The notes beneath the pieces were generated by a model, which saw only the letters and a program-made list of their open reading frames with translations, searched no databases and was not told where the DNA came from. This document shows, in pieces, positions 1 through 13,700 of a stretch of DNA of 64,000 nucleotides. The DNA lies in contig NC_045138.2 in NCBI RefSeq assembly GCF_008831285.2, positions 37,501,115-37,565,114 on the forward strand. The letters are read 5' to 3'. Position 1 is the stretch's first letter. Each line of letters starts with the position of its first letter. Source of the DNA: Nymphaea colorata. Taxonomy: Eukaryota; Streptophyta; Magnoliopsida; Nymphaeales; Nymphaeaceae. The position numbers and the translations under genes are program-made.

Positions 1-239
1 AAGAAAGAAAAACTATTTTGGCATAAATCAAGTTGTTTTTATGAAAAATGTTGATTTTTTTTTATTATCAAAATGTTGATGCTATGAGAGCGATTCCTTT
101 TTGCTTATTATAAGAACGCTCTTAAAATCCAAAAAATGGTCAACTTAATATATATTTTGCATTAACTTATCTTTAAGATCATTAAGGTTAGATTTCAAAA
201 AAAACAAAACTTTAAATGTCATATCAAACAATCACTATT

Positions 240-306
<67 letters not shown>
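240..306. repeat. (AT)n microsatellite
   Basis: A nearly pure TA/AT dinucleotide run of over 60 bases is read directly from the sequence. It lies about 1.4 kb upstream of the receptor kinase and its length is likely to vary between individuals. Confidence 0.95.
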
Positions 307-308
<2 letters not shown>

Positions 309-684
309 ATCATTGCTTTTCCCTCTCTATTCCCTTTCTTTTTACTTCCTTTCTTTATGCTTCAAGGGGGTAACTAGTCGGAAACGCCCTGCTGGAGGAT
401 ATGCCTCTTATTGCTTTGGGCCATCGAATCAAAAGTTTGTGCATGCATGCTTTTGAAAGAGATTCATTCGCGCACACCGAGATTGAATGGACTACGTAAC
501 TCTTCTCCATCAAAGAGAGAAAAAGATGCCTACGCCTCTTCCAACCTTTTCTTGATAACGACATTCGATTCAGCTGCTCTTTTCCGATCTACTAAACTAC
601 TTCAACAATTCAAACCGGAATCTTAAGAATAGAAAACTTTTTTCTTCCATTTCCAAAGTTTAGTGAAAACTATCCATCCAATTG

Positions 685-717
685 GAAACAAACAAACAAA
701 CAAACAAACAAACAAAA
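685..717. repeat. (AAAC)n microsatellite
   Basis: About seven tandem copies of the tetranucleotide AAAC, read directly. The complementary TTTG type recurs in the 3' region of the receptor kinase near 17768. Confidence 0.9.
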
Positions 718-1705
718 CCTGGAATACTAAAAACATAAATGCAACGGGAATGTTGACAGTTTTTCGAATATCAAAGTGGTGGAAAATTATGCCGATAAAA
801 TGGGAATGCATATCAAAATTGGGGGACAAGATGTCCCCTAGATACAAAAATGATGGAAAATTATGGTTTTCTAATGATATACCAGATTTTAGAAGGTAAT
901 ATGGTTCATTAATATGATATGGGAACATAAATTCCAAAGAAATTTTGACTGCCTTATCGCCAACTGGCGAGAAAACAAGTGGCTACATGAAGAAGAAATG
1001 GTACCCACTCAAACAAGGCAATAATGGAAACCCAAACTGGCTTTCCTGGTCAAAGGAGGGCGCTTTCATGCTTTGACCATCCCAAGCTTAGGAAGGCTAT
1101 GATAGAAAACTTGTTTTTTTCTTTAACGAGGTTTCGAAGCCTGGTTTAAGTGTTTCAGTGACAAGGTAAAACATAGTTAGCAAACTTGTTGGGTTGATTT
1201 GGAAATCGCTTGAGTAAGCTCAGATCGCCCGACCTGCGCCTGACTCGCTCCCAACTCGGCCTGACTCACCCATGACTTGCTCAATTCCGCTGAGTGATTT
1301 ATCTTATGGAGATTCGATCAAGTTGGTCAAAGAGTCGATTTAAGTCCGAGTCACGGGTTTATCAACTATGACTTAAAAAAGAAGTTTTATATGAAAAATT
1401 ATAAGGGGACCCTTTTGAAAACGTCGTTTTGTGACTCGTTACTCGTTTTCGGTTACCTCAAATTTAGTTGGATTTAGAAACTGGACCCGATATCATCTCA
1501 GAGTATCTTTCCCGTGGCGGCTACCATGGTTTCGTCACGTACCGCATGTTTTCTGGGACAAACGATATAAGATAACGGTGAAGTTGGATAAATCAAGATC
1601 TGGATCCCTTTCCGGGAGGAAAAGTTTTTCTTTCCCTCCTTATTCCTGCTGCTCAATTCGCGCGAAGAAGAGGGAAAATCGGCGAAATAGACACGGGAGA
1701 AAGAA

Positions 1706-4700
1706 ATGGGGGGAATCGGCGACGGCTCCTTCCCCAAACTCTCTTCTGCTTCCTTCTTCTTATTCCTCCTCCTGGCCGTGATCTCGCCGGAGAATTTCCT
1801 TACCGACGCCCAGGAACTGCCCGCCGACGAAAGTAAGAGTTTCTCTCCCTTCTTTATTTGAGTTCTTTTTGTTCTCTTCATTCCCGTTCATTTTCGAGGT
1901 GAATCATCTGGTCCACTTCCGTATGTCCTGTCCTTCATCGTGTTCTCTCTGCGCTTGCGCGGTGTATTCATCCGGAGGTCTTTACAATTTGTCGGTCATA
2001 GAATCTCCGGCGATTTATTCGGTATTCTTTACTGGATTTGGTGAAGGAGATTAACGACGATTAGGCTTCCAATATTGTTCCCGTGCCGGTACGCTTCGGT
2101 TTGGTGAACGCTAGTTGAGAATTTGGAGCTCAATTCTTCTTCTCCGTCATTCTCCGGCAATCCTTGCCTCCTTAAACTGGTTTGCTGGCGCGACTAATTT
2201 CGAATGGAGCTCAAACTTTCTTCGTTGATACGAAACTCCGGAGATCCTTCTTTCATTTCTATTCTGGTTTACTGCACGCCATTTACCAAGATCGGAGCCC
2301 ATCTTTCTCCCCGGAAAAAATATTCTGGCATGGCATATGCGTACTTTTTTTTTTTTTGACCTTTTTAGGGCTGTTTAGTCATTTGAACAATGCAGGAGGG
2401 AAATTCTGTCATGCGGAGGAATTTCATAGAAGGATAGTTTTGTCATTTAGGGATAAAACACGATCATCGATCGTCAGGGTATGTTGGTCATTTCAAAGTT
2501 CGTAGGCCGCCTCATGGTGGCCCCCACTAGCCCCTGTTCCAAGGGGAGGGCAGTTCGCGAGGGCGCAATCGCATTAGAATCGAGGCTCATTAAGGTCCGT
2601 GGAAACAGAATTCCACTGTCCACAATGGCTTTTGATATACGTTTTTTCACATTGAAAGTTTGGATATGTGATCTGATGGAAAAGACTGATCTAAAATTCA
2701 TATTTTTTAAATCCGTAGAAATTTGAGATCTCCCCGAATCTTGGGTTCCAAGTGATCAAACGCGGTTACGCAGCCTTGCAGTGGGTACAAACAATTGTAA
2801 CCCGTTATTGTCTGAGATGGACAGTAAGCGACGACTTCTCCATTCCTCACCAGGTTGATCAAATGGGGGCCTTATGGCAGGATTTCCATGACCGAAGCAT
2901 CTCTTTTCGTTTCCTCACGTTTCCCTTGGAATATAATCATCTGGGTTTTCCGGCTTCGAGCCGAACAATCAAGTTTCTATGCTGAAACATCAACGAGTAG
3001 CACTTGATTCCAATTTCATGAGTGTTGAGACCGTGGATTTTTTTTATTAAGAGGCACTTGATTTGGTGAAATAATAAGTTTGGTATGGGCATAACATATC
3101 ATTTTTGAGTTATGACAATGTGATATTCAAATACTATAATAAATTTTTTGTTGAGCTGATGTGGGCAATTGTCCACACCAGCCAACAAGTGGCTTTGCCA
3201 CTGATCGCAGATAGTCGTGGCCCTTCTGTTGGCTATTGATGGGCAGGGGCTGTGGATATACTCTGTCCCATCAGTATTCTTTCCTTCTCACCGCTATATT
3301 CACTTCTATTGGCTATTGATGGACAAGGATCTCCAGTCTCCACAAACCAAAATCGACAGTCATCTTCATGTCCCAGTAATGTTTTCTATTCAAGCCCATC
3401 TAGTCTAGCCACGGGGTTGGTCTTCTTAGTTTTGAACTTGTGCTTCTGATCCAAATTGCTCATCTACGATAAGGCCCACGGATCAGGCTCGGAGGTGCCT
3501 AGACACGAGAACATGCTTCTCCTACACCGCTGTAGTATGCATGGGAAGTCACCGCTGTAGTATGCATGGGAAGTCACACCTTGACATAGTCAATAGCTGA
3601 CGTCTTCAACAGTCGACGGTCGAGATTCGTTTGGTCTTCACCCCGAGATCGCTGACTTATTCAATGCATCTGTCCTAGTAACCCTTGACGATCAACGTGG
3701 TGTCCATTTCAAGGAATGTTGAAATGGATCGTCAGCAAAGTGGACGCAGCTACAACATGAACTTAAAGCTGTGCAGTTGCATAATTGAGACTTTACTCAA
3801 CTTTTTTACCTCAATAAGTAAATGAAACCTGCATTTGCCATCAAGCCTGTGCTTGATAATTGTGCAGTGGGATGTGCGTCGCAGTGTAGCTTTATCTTTT
3901 AACAAAAATGTCTAGCGCAGAGCCACCTTTAGAAGTAAGGTTAGAGACTGACTATTCATGAAAATGTTCAAACACGATCCGCAGTAGACCACGTATTATA
4001 TCGGCACATATCGGCTGATACGCTCCGACACGGAATGGTATTAACAACACTAGTTTTACCAACCGTGCTTTTTATATTTTTTTCTTTCTTTAACCACCAT
4101 TTGCTGTGGGGTGAGTTGTAAAATGAAAATTTGATATGTGTCAATTTTGAAAAACCTTAAATCATTTTGATGTTTGAAGTTTTAGCTCTGGGGTCATTCA
4201 CTTGACTAAAGAAAAACCTTTTACTTGCTGCAAAATGGCTTCAATCTTTTGCTATGTTTTATGAGAGCATGCTAAATTTTAAAAGAGTAACAAAAATACT
4301 TCATGTTTATGCGTTTTAGGTTTAGCCACTTGAATTCTTTCATGTCCAATGACTACGTTTCGGACCTGGGCGCCTTTTTGTTATGTCGCTAAACTTGATG
4401 TGTGGTATGCCTGGCCCTAGATGGCTAGTCCACTCAAGGCATTTATTCCGGAGTTGCCATCTACCGATGTCAGGATTTGTTTTACAGATATATAATGCAA
4501 TGCCATTATCCATTTTAGCTAAGAAGGATCCGTTTGTGAATATGCAGGGCAACGTCATTACTCATCAAAGAAAAAAAACCAGAAAATTAATCCATATCAA
4601 ACTTACTGAGTATCTCTGTATCGTTACTCTCAAAGTATTTTTCACCGTACGATATAATTAATTAGGCTATTATTATCTTATTAAGGGGGTCAGGCTAGTC

Positions 4701-7700
4701 AGGCTGCACGTCGGTCCACATCCGGAAGGGGCAGCTTTGGGCCTGGTATGAGGTATCCTTTCCATCAGAAGGCATAGCCTGTATGTGACGCAGATGATCT
4801 ATACAGACTGATGATACTGACTGCACTGATGCGAGGGAAAAATAAAATTGTAGAATGATCAATAGAAAAATGAAATTTCGTCCTCTCTAGAAATATCAGA
4901 ACAAGAAAGAGTTTGTCCTTAGGTAGATCATAGATTTCTACCTCGTCTTATTGACATAACTAGATTGTAAGTTGCTTGGTCATCAATGACTTGGTCAACA
5001 ACAATAGAGGAGATTTTAGGATTTTGGTAGTTCAGTGTCCCGATTTATAGGCTAGATATGACGGGAATGCTCTTTAATGTTGGTTACGTTAGAAAACTTG
5101 TCCTGTGCATTTTGATTTAATCAGAAAAAAAGTGGTCAACCTCCGCAGTAGAATCACAGGTCATGGTTAACTAGAAAAATCGGGTCATGAAAATGTATAA
5201 TAACTGTTTTGAATTAAAAATAAAGAAACCATTTGGGCCGCTTGGCCATCCCTTGATTACCAGGTCTGCTGAATCGATTGGGTCAGCATTGTGCTTCATT
5301 AATGATTTTGGCCCAATTACGTCGCCAATGTATTAAGATGGTAAGAAGGACCAGCAGAGGAGAGGATGCAATGAAAGGAACATTTATCTTCCCTCTAGAA
5401 AATATCATATCCTCTTATGCACATGTAGATTTTCTGGATAGCCTGAAAGGGAAACTACATTGCCTCTAACATAACTATCTCCCATGATGTCTCCTCCAAA
5501 CAGGCAATACGCAAGTTAACCATTTGATTGTGTAACACTCCCCCATCAAGTTGGTCTTACTTGGTCAATTAGGACCAACTTGCTTCATTGTTGAAAGATA
5601 TGTTGTCCCAAACCCTTGGTAAACATATCTGCCAATCGGTATGAGGAAGAAAAGCAATGAATTCAACACTTCTCTTCTCTGAATTTTGTCCCTATTTATG
5701 TGGTAGTCAATCTCAATATGTTATAGTTTGCTCATGAACACACGTTACATGTATAGTTGTTTGGTACAGGTTATATGTATAGTTGTTTGGTTGTCACAAT
5801 CTAAATCTATGAATATTTGTCATGACATTCAAAGATCTCGACGCAACTTTATTCATGCAAGTTCACAGCGTGTCAATGTCATAGATCGGTGTACTGTTTC
5901 TTATTCCTTAGTTTTTCAATTTATTGCGCTTGTTCCGTTCACAAAGCACGTCATGTTGGTCACCAATGAGTCATGTGAGATGAGGCCTAATCCGAGTTGC
6001 AATACCCAGGGATATGAATTAGTCCTGGTGATGATAAGAGAAACCCCATACCAATTATTTCTTTCAAGTGTCTAGGTAAGCTACACATTGCTTCTTGATG
6101 AGCAATTCAAGGTTCACTCGTAAGCCGACTTAATATGTGGACCGAGTGAACGTCTGGTGTCGTTAATGTTCTTACACAATTTTTCTCCATTGAGTTGGAC
6201 CCTGGAGAACATACTCATCATGCCCATTGTCAAATTTAAGTGTTGCTCCATGGAACACTTAACGGTTTTGCTCCTATATGCCGTCTCTTGAAGAATATGA
6301 AATTAATACTTCGACGGAGAACAGGGAAGCTACAGTAGCGCGTGCAATAGCAATTTATGCGATGCACTATGCGCATCTGCTCCGGGCATTGCAGTCGAAC
6401 CTTTCGAATGAGGTCAAAACTTTCATACTCCTGATGCCTCTCTTGGCATAACTTCAGCGGGCTGCCTGTCTTCCGCTAACAAATAAAGAAGGGAATGGAA
6501 TGTGATATATTTGCTGTACTAGGTGTCTAATATCGATATGAGAAATGGTTCTGAATCTTTGCTGATTCAGTAGTATCACTTCATTCCTTGAACAGTTGCT
6601 GTGCTCAAAGCCATCGGAAACAAGTTGGGGAAGTCCTGGAATTTCAGCGTGAATCCATGCTTAGGCGGTGAAACATGGATCAGTACACCCAGCTCGGATG
6701 GTAACACAATGAATAACGTTACGTGTGATTGCACATTTAACAATCAGACGGTTTGTCATGTAATAAGCATGTAAGTTCATTTAAATATCTATAGTACCTG
6801 TTTTAAGTTTATATAACTCCATTCTGTAGTGAACTTTTACCTGTTTTATCTTGTAACGTGCAGCCAGCTGAAGAGCCAAAATTTGACGGGGGTGCTCCCT
6901 TCAGAGCTGAGCAACCTTACCCACCTGACCGTATTGTAAGAACTAATTCTAGGGCATTCCAATTCTTTTTATGGTCCCACATCAAATAGATCGATGATTG
7001 AGTGCACTGTAGCTTTTTTCGCCATTCTAGCCTAAAAGAAAAACGTTTATATAGAAAACTTTAAGCATGTGGATCTGGACATGATCTCCATGTTTCAAAC
7101 TGCTACAAATGCATTCTTGGATTCACTTTATTTGGACATGTAGTTAAATTTTTAAGTTTAGGAAATTTCGGAATCTTGCATTGGAGAAACTTCAATCCTT
7201 GTAAAATCCTGCATGCACATCCAAGAAAACTGTTCTTAGAATGAATTTATAGGTGTCGGACCAGGGCAATCACATAAAATTTTGGAAAAAGGACTAAACA
7301 TAATTTCTAAAGTGTGGTTGCACAGGTTTAATTTTTTCAACTGTATTGCGTCCAAAGTGATAACTAGATGCTTGTTTTATAGGGAGAAATTTGAGGACTA
7401 AGCATGCAAACTTGTGGACTTAGGTACTTCAGTAATTAAATCGTAAACTAGTTGACAAAATTGTAACAACATAGATATGAATTCGTGATCCTAAACTTAA
7501 GATATGCCTTCTGCATCAGACCTCTCTGAAATTTTATCGATTATCAAAATGTTGCTACACATTCAGATGCACAGATAGAGCTATTTATACGTTTTGGAGA
7601 ATGCATCCCCTTTCTTCTTTCTTGAAATTTCTAAAAAGACTAATGATTCATTTTTCAAGTGTTAACTGTAAAAAAATTTAGCGCGTTTCATTAGTCTTTA

Positions 7701-10700
7701 CATGCACTTCCACCGAAAGATAACATGACAACAGAAAGCTAGTGGTAGGTTCATTATGAAGTTTCTGACCGCAGATCAAGGCACGAAGCATATGCTTTGA
7801 TCAAACACAAAATCCCCTTTTTAATGCGTACCTAAGATCTCTTTTTACTTTTTTTGCATGTAGAGTTCTAAGTTTCTAACTGTGCTATTTCTGACAAAAA
7901 TTTTGCTTTTGCGTTGTCTAACAGTGATGTGTCACGCAACTACCTCAATGGTACCATTCCAGCTAGTTGGGGTTCCTTACCATTACTTAATCTGTAAGTA
8001 CAAGTAATTACCTGTTCTTTTTCGTCGAAAGGCCCCACCATGCTTGTTGGGTTGCAAGGTTTAGAATGTTTGGTTACATTGTTGGGGAGTTGACTGTAGC
8101 TGCAGCAGGTTAAAGCAGCCATCGAAAGGTTTTTCCTTTATTCGAGAAAACAAAGGCCTTCCTCTTTAGCTACGTGTATTGTTCTGTTTGCTCAATGTAC
8201 ATTATTGTTCTGTTTGCTCAATGTACTCTCACACATGGATCTGGCATTTTGGGTGCCGCACGCACATCGCGGTGCGGTTCTTTCCAAGAGCCAAAACGGA
8301 GGAGAAAAGAGGGTGGAGGGAGGCGGGAAAGATAACATACGGAGAATGCGATTAGCCAGATGGAGCTAGGTTAGGGTTTTTATATTTTTCTCTTCCTTTT
8401 TTGGGTTTTAAACATCCCTTTCTAAAAGGGTGACCTGCTTATCTTTAATTTCTACCATCTTACTTTGAAAACTCTTTGATGCAATAAAATGCTTATTACA
8501 AAAAGTTCTTTTTACTTTTAACTTCACTTTGAATTGCGTGTCATGGGAAAAGCCTACTCTTTGTGAGTGAATTGCATTTGCAAAGTGCACTGGCTTCCTT
8601 ATGGATCCTACTAACTGCACAGTCTTTCTTAATAGGGGGCAAAGCACACGATTACTCTCTGTTGGGGCATTAGCCCCATCTCTTGATGGTTGTGACTTGT
8701 GTGCCTTATGTTTTCTCAATAATTTTCGTCTGTTTTAGGTCATTAATGGCCAATCGCATATCTGGAGGGATCCCGAAGGAGCTTGGAAATATCTCAACAA
8801 TGCAAAGGCTGTAAGTACTAACCTTGGCTAGTTGTTTGCCACCTGATAAAGCTAAATGGCAACGGGAAGAATTTTGAGGCTTCTAGCGATTAGTTGCAGA
8901 CAGTTAAGATAAACAAACAACTTTATGGTTACTAATTTCACTCAAGAAATTCAATTTTGCATATTTTCTACATCTATTTTCTCATAAACTCAGAAGCTTC
9001 TATATAATTAAAAAATGCAAAAGTGTAAGTAAAATGTCAAGATAAAAACATGATATTCCATGTTTAATATTGTAATGATAGTTCTATTTAAATGATAGTA
9101 CCCCAGCAGTCGACAGATGTAATGATATTCTGTTCGTCTTACAGCTAAGAAAATTCATGTTTTTCCCTAAAAAGGAATCATAAGATATGGATGAGAGCTA
9201 TTAAGGGCTAGCCCTTAGCCTTTGACCACAAACGGCCCTCGCATTTCTGAATTTCCTTATATGGACCTTAGATTTCCTGTAGAGTGCAGAATGCTAAATG
9301 TAGACTGTAGAGTCATTGTTGCCATCCCACAGGACATTCAGTAATGTAACAACGTTATGTTGAGTTTTTCAGTTACCACACGCTATGTTGCATTTATTCG
9401 AAAGTTCTATTCTGGAGATCGCTAGAAATTGCACCATGTGAGTCAAGGTTCTCTGTAAATACATGATAGTGCATCAATGATCCACTTTCTTGTTCTGGAT
9501 ATATAATAGATTGTAAGCCCGCGTCTCGACGGGATTGTCAGAAATTAGACTATTTCATTTTTAAAAAAATGGGTGTCTTTAACTTCAAAATTAGTCCATA
9601 ATTTCAGTATTGGAGAAATTGACTGTCCATAATTTCAGTATTGGAGAAATTGACTAAGTAAATTTTTAACTTGCCTTAAGTTAGGATTTCAAACCCAAGT
9701 TGAAATTGTTTTTGTTTTAATTCTGGACTTACCTTCTTGGCTTTGGTCCTGATTGATCTTAGAAACTTATCGTAGATATAGTTTTGAATTCAAAATCTTG
9801 TTTCAAACTCGTTAAGAGATTTGATTTTACAATTCAAGATTCTAATTTGAATTAGAGTTGATACAGTCCATGCATGTCCATCAACTGTCTAAAGCGAGCG
9901 TGATTTCTTTATTGTTTTGTTTTTCCTTGCTATGCTAAGTACAGGGTTGTTGAAGCAAACCAACTTGAGGGAACGATTCCTCCGGAGCTAGGCAACTTAT
10001 CAAGGATAAAGAGATTGTACGTCATAATACTCCTTGCTACGTGATCTTTCATTTTGTGTTTGGGGATGGAAATATCGAATCAGTTGAAATGGTGGCTGCG
10101 CAAGGTCTTCCAAAATTGAGCGAATTATATAGCCTGAAAAATCAACTTATAAAACTGATCGACCGTCCCCACCGGCATTTTTGTGTCATACTGGCATTAT
10201 TGCAAATATACGTAATTTGGTGGGCACCACCATTTTCATTGGAAATGGTTGGATGAGACTAACTTGTCGATGAGGATATAGGATTGAAAATAGATCCAGC
10301 AGATGAGCAGGACTGCTGTTTTCTCAATCTCGGCTACCTCTTCTGCTCTGGAAGATTGTTGTTGCAGAGTCTTGCAGCAGTTTTCAAGCTGGCAACTTTG
10401 GACATTACGGTTTCCATAATATAATCCAGAACCACCATGCTGAAAAGGACTTGAGCTTCCTAGATAGGCGATCTTAGTTTATGACTAACATTTAGGTGAA
10501 CATGGTTCTGACTTCTGAACATACAAAAGACATTCTTTGCTGCAAAGTCGACGATAAGGGAACTCTCTGGTGGATGAAGAATTGAAGATGATCTCAAAGT
10601 TTTTAGTTCATTGAAAATGAAAAAAGGAGTTCTGCGTTTTGGTAGATACGGAAACACCATTTCCATCCTGACTCAAGGTTCTGAATTGTCTGTGGAGCTG

Positions 10701-13700
10701 CTAACTACCATTCTGGGGTAAGATCGGAGCAGTTTTGCTATGTACTGATAACTCTGAGAATCTCAATGCCGAAGTTACCTATTAGGTGCAAACTAGTGGG
10801 TTTAAAGCATGACGCTATTGTTCCTTATTGGGCTAAGAAACAAGAACAGTACACGTATATGCTATGCCAGGAAAAGGTTGAGCGAGAAAACATCTTGTAC
10901 CTGCTAGAGCTTGTTTTGCAGTCTACTCTTGCCTCAAAAAAATGTGTTTTTTTTTTGTCATGTGTATCATTCTCTAACACATTTGTTTTGGCCTGCAGGT
11001 TCCTTAATTCAAATAAGTTCACAGGACAGTTGCCTTCACAGTTAGCTAATCTCAAAACCATGACAGATTTGTAAGATTACTGGACTTCTATAAGGCTTTT
11101 TGTTTCTCCCGGTTATCTAGAAGCTTTGAGCATGCCATCAATTTTTCCTTGCAGCTGGATCAGTGGGAGCAACTTCACTGGGAGTATACCGGATTTCATT
11201 GGCAATTGGACAAGCATTCAGCTGCTGTAAGTACTCGCTTTTTAAATCATTTGTGGATTGTGTCCAGTTGAAACTCAGGATGGTTTTAAATCAAACTGAT
11301 TTTCAGGATGATAATTGGCACGTCCTTGCAAGGACCCATACCTTCTAGCATATCGGCATTGACGAAAATGACCAACCTGTAAGTGCAATTTCCCTTGTGT
11401 TTTCGATGCATCAGTTGTTCTTTGATTACTTGGGGATGTGCACGCCGGGGATGAGGGGTGGTGATCGTTTGAAATTGATGCATCCTTGAGCATCAACTTC
11501 CCTCTGCTTGGGGAATCTTTTGATTTGGTTGTCCAATCTGTATTGCCGTTTGGCCTTTTGTCCAGATTCTGGTAGCTTTTCACTTTTCAGAAATCCAATT
11601 ACACTGATGTATTGACATTGTTGAAAATTATATATTAAAAAAAAAAACCCATCCAGCAATGTGCAGGTTGGATATTACAAATCACCAAAACCAACAGTTT
11701 TAAGTTGATCGTATCATAAAATTCAGTCAGCATCACATATCAATATTTTTCTACACATAGATGTATTCAACCCAAACACTTATCGCTGGATTTGTGTGGG
11801 GACTGACCTGAATCCAGCAGAACTGCCGAGACAGATAAACTGCAGAATCCACCCACCAAACTACTTGGACTTGACCTGATCATTCTGATCGAGATATTTT
11901 CGTGGAAGAAATAATTTACAATACTTGATGGCCATGTTGCCAAGAGAGAGATCCCTTTCATCTTTACCTGATAAAGCACATGTTAATCTTTCCAGACTTA
12001 TTTGATGTGCAGGAGAATCACTGACCTAAGTGGACCTGGGTCAAGTTTTCCTGATCTGAGTAACATGAACAACTTGCAAGAACTGTAAGTCCGACTTCTG
12101 CTTGGTGCAAAGCTATTCTGGCCTCCAATTCTCATTATCATCTGAATGGACATAATTCTGCAGGATACTGAGAAACTGCTCGATTTCAGGGTCGATCCCA
12201 ACTTATATCGGGAGCTTGACACAACTGAAATATCTGTGAGTTGCTTGTGTTTTTCTAGGTTAAATCTGATTACTGTTCATTTCTCTGTTTTGTAATGAAC
12301 TCAAAATTCAAATTTCAAGATTATTTATAAATGAGCTCCTACTTCAAAGTTCAAACTGACTTAGTTGAATCCAGACTGATAAAGCTACAGACATTGCATC
12401 AAAGAAATCTATAGATAAAATGGTAAAAAATGGATCACTTGCTTAATCTGTCATGAAGAAATTATTATTATTGACTCTATGATGCCCGAAGCATGTCCAT
12501 GAAAACTTAAAAAACGACTGTTCCTTTTAGGATATATAAACTATAAAGCAGGAAACGTGAATCAAGATTTGCATGTAATCTTTTTAAATTTTATTAGTCA
12601 TCTGCATCCTTGAATGTTTTTTTCTTTTCGTAGGTTGGTTTTATCAGTGTTGGGCCATTAACTTGCATAAATATGCAAGTAACTAATTGAATGATAAAAG
12701 AAAAAGCATGATCTTTTTTTTTTTTGATATACATTCTTTGAGCAGTGTCTTTGTCTATATCTCCATCTTCATTTTTCGGTTATTTGATCCATTTTGCAGT
12801 TTTTTGTGACATTCGTTCTGCAATTTGCAGGGACCTTTCATTCAATAACTTATCAGGACAAGTACCTGAATCCTTCCCTAGTTCCCTGCAAGCAATGTAA
12901 GTTGGTTGATGCTACAGATTGCTTGCTTTAAGTTGGTTTCATAATTCCTTATCATGGTCGTAACCAAGTTGGCACTGTTGTACTTCATTTTCTGTGGAGG
13001 TAACCCTCTGTCATTTGTGTAGGTTTCTCGACAACAATAAGCTAACGGGGTCAATGCCTGACTGGATTTTTAGCAGCAATGACTTTCTGTGAGAATTTTT
13101 ATCTTCTCTCTTGTTTTTGTTGAATTAATAGCTCCTGGCCTGAGTTCTCATCATCACATCTGAGGTCTAAAGTTTGATTAGATACAAGGTTCTCTTCATA
13201 CTCCTTGAAAGTTCACCATCATCATGTCACATGCATTAGCTTGAAGCCTTGAAGTGTGAAGAAAGTTACAAGCATAATGATATCTAAGGATGTTTCCAAA
13301 ACAATATAGCTGTGATTCCAAGAATGCATTGACAAGACTAAGTCCAGCAAAACTAGGATTTTATCCAGTTTCAGTTGTGTATCTGTTTGGACTTTTTAAT
13401 TTCCTGCTTCATTCCGAGACTTGACAACTGTCTGAAAAGTGGAAAGGAAAGAGCTTATTACTGGCAGGATACTCAGTGTTGATAGTCTTCTTTTTGCAAT
13501 GCACAATTTTGAAGGACTTGATGCTCTGCAGGGATGTGTCGAAAAACACTTTCACAGGAAGAGCTTTAACAACTTGTCCTCAGGGAAACCTGTAAGCATA
13601 CTCCTTTCTGATTTAGATTCCTCATGTTTAAGCAGCAGTTTTGATCTTATGCCACTTGACAATCATTTCTGCTTCTGCTTGACCCAGGAACTTTGTAGCC

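Larger units (their letters stand above)
1..1705. other. Upstream spacer, no recognisable gene
   Basis: I see no gene here. Short open frames on both strands match no family I know. The stretch contains an (AT)n tract and an (AAAC)n tract, described separately. About 355-630 is less AT-rich than its flanks and unlike them in style. The last few hundred bases before 1706 must hold the receptor-kinase promoter and 5' leader, but I could not pick a convincing TATA box. Confidence 0.6.
1833..6595 (+). other. 4.8-kb first intron of the receptor kinase
   Basis: The donor GTAAG follows the signal-peptide exon and the acceptor precedes the Cys-containing N-terminal cap exon; the frame is kept (phase 1). 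Most other introns of this gene are shorter than 1.2 kb. The intron holds a 25-bp tandem duplication and a Ty1/copia relic, both listed separately. The open frames at 2182-2985 and 3217-3449 resemble no protein I know. Confidence 0.85.

Noticed and set aside
240-306. CRISPR-like or satellite array
   Set aside because: This is a plain dinucleotide microsatellite in a plant nuclear genome, with no spacer structure.
3145-3215. Near-palindrome GTGGGCAATTGTCCAC as a regulatory operator
   Set aside because: It lies deep in an intron, is imperfect and has no context to support a function.
11275-11659. Minus-strand open frames over the receptor-kinase LRR exons
   Set aside because: They run across plus-strand exons and introns, have no known similarity, and are shadows of the real gene.
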